Shown here: in pieces, positions 5,566 through 5,594 of the stretch
Layout: each line of letters starts with the position of its first letter
Numbering within the stretch: position 1 is the stretch's first letter
Assembly: GCA_016303085.1 (NCBI GenBank)
Contig: JAEDMI010000163.1
Span: 1-5,594 of the forward strand
DNA length: 5,594 nt
Reading direction: 5' to 3'
From: Acetatifactor sp.
Lineage (GTDB): Bacteria; Bacillota; Clostridia; Lachnospirales; Lachnospiraceae
Notes under the pieces: generated by a model
Told to the model about the DNA's origin: nothing
Databases searched by the model: none
What the model saw: the letters and a program-made list of their open reading frames with translations, nothing else
Position numbers and translations under genes: made by a program

Positions 5566-5594
5566 ATGTTATCACAGGAGATTATCAGAGAAGC
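5566..5594 (+). CDS. Start of an unidentified gene (3' truncated)
   Basis: The ATG at 5566 is preceded by a strong ribosome binding site, GAGGAGG (5554-5560), five bases upstream. Only nine full codons are visible (MLSQEIIRE, then the start of an Ala codon), ending at the window edge. The gap to the acyltransferase stop is 29 bases with no terminator, so the two genes are probably co-transcribed. There is too little sequence to name a product. Confidence 0.6.

Overview
This window looks like core chromosome of a Gram-positive Firmicute, most likely a member of the Clostridia close to the Lachnospiraceae. The basis is the protein style (a clostridial-type PNPase and S15), strong GGAGG ribosome binding sites, sigma-A promoters, a secreted SH3-NlpC/P60 hydrolase, and a moderate GC content with an AT-richer accessory gene. 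The placement is inferred from sequence character, not from a search. All genes are on the + strand.

Layout. At 3-449 is the C-terminal PhoU-like half of a Na+/phosphate cotransporter-family protein, cut by the window edge. At 450-574 is a short control region with a perfect consensus promoter (TTGACA-17-TATAAT). Just after its predicted start point lie three in-phase TGTAAH repeats that match the WalR (YycF) box. These precede a secreted peptidoglycan hydrolase (575-1609) with a signal peptide, two bacterial SH3 domains and an NlpC/P60 peptidase domain. A strong intrinsic terminator (about 1615-1658) closes that unit, and its T-tail runs into the promoter of the next.

The second unit is rpsO-pnp (ribosomal protein S15, 1781-2047; polynucleotide phosphorylase, 2321-4411). 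rpsO has a leader of about 90 nt with a stem that carries a G-U/G-C step, a plausible S15 autoregulation site. The 273-nt gap between rpsO and pnp holds no gene but is full of potential RNA structure. Its main element is a near-continuous 34-pair hairpin at 2197-2275, placed like the RNase III-processed pnp leader hairpin of E. coli. A terminator at 4418-4454 with a poor U-tract follows pnp. An AT-rich membrane acyltransferase-3 gene (4484-5536) comes next, and a gene of which only the first nine codons are visible starts at 5566.

Functionally the window joins phosphate uptake, cell-wall turnover, ribosome assembly with RNA decay, and probable surface-glycan or lipid acylation. I see no mobile element, CRISPR array, tRNA, rRNA or defence system. 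The interest lies in the non-coding control regions: the promoter with WalR-like repeats, and the structured rpsO-pnp leader.
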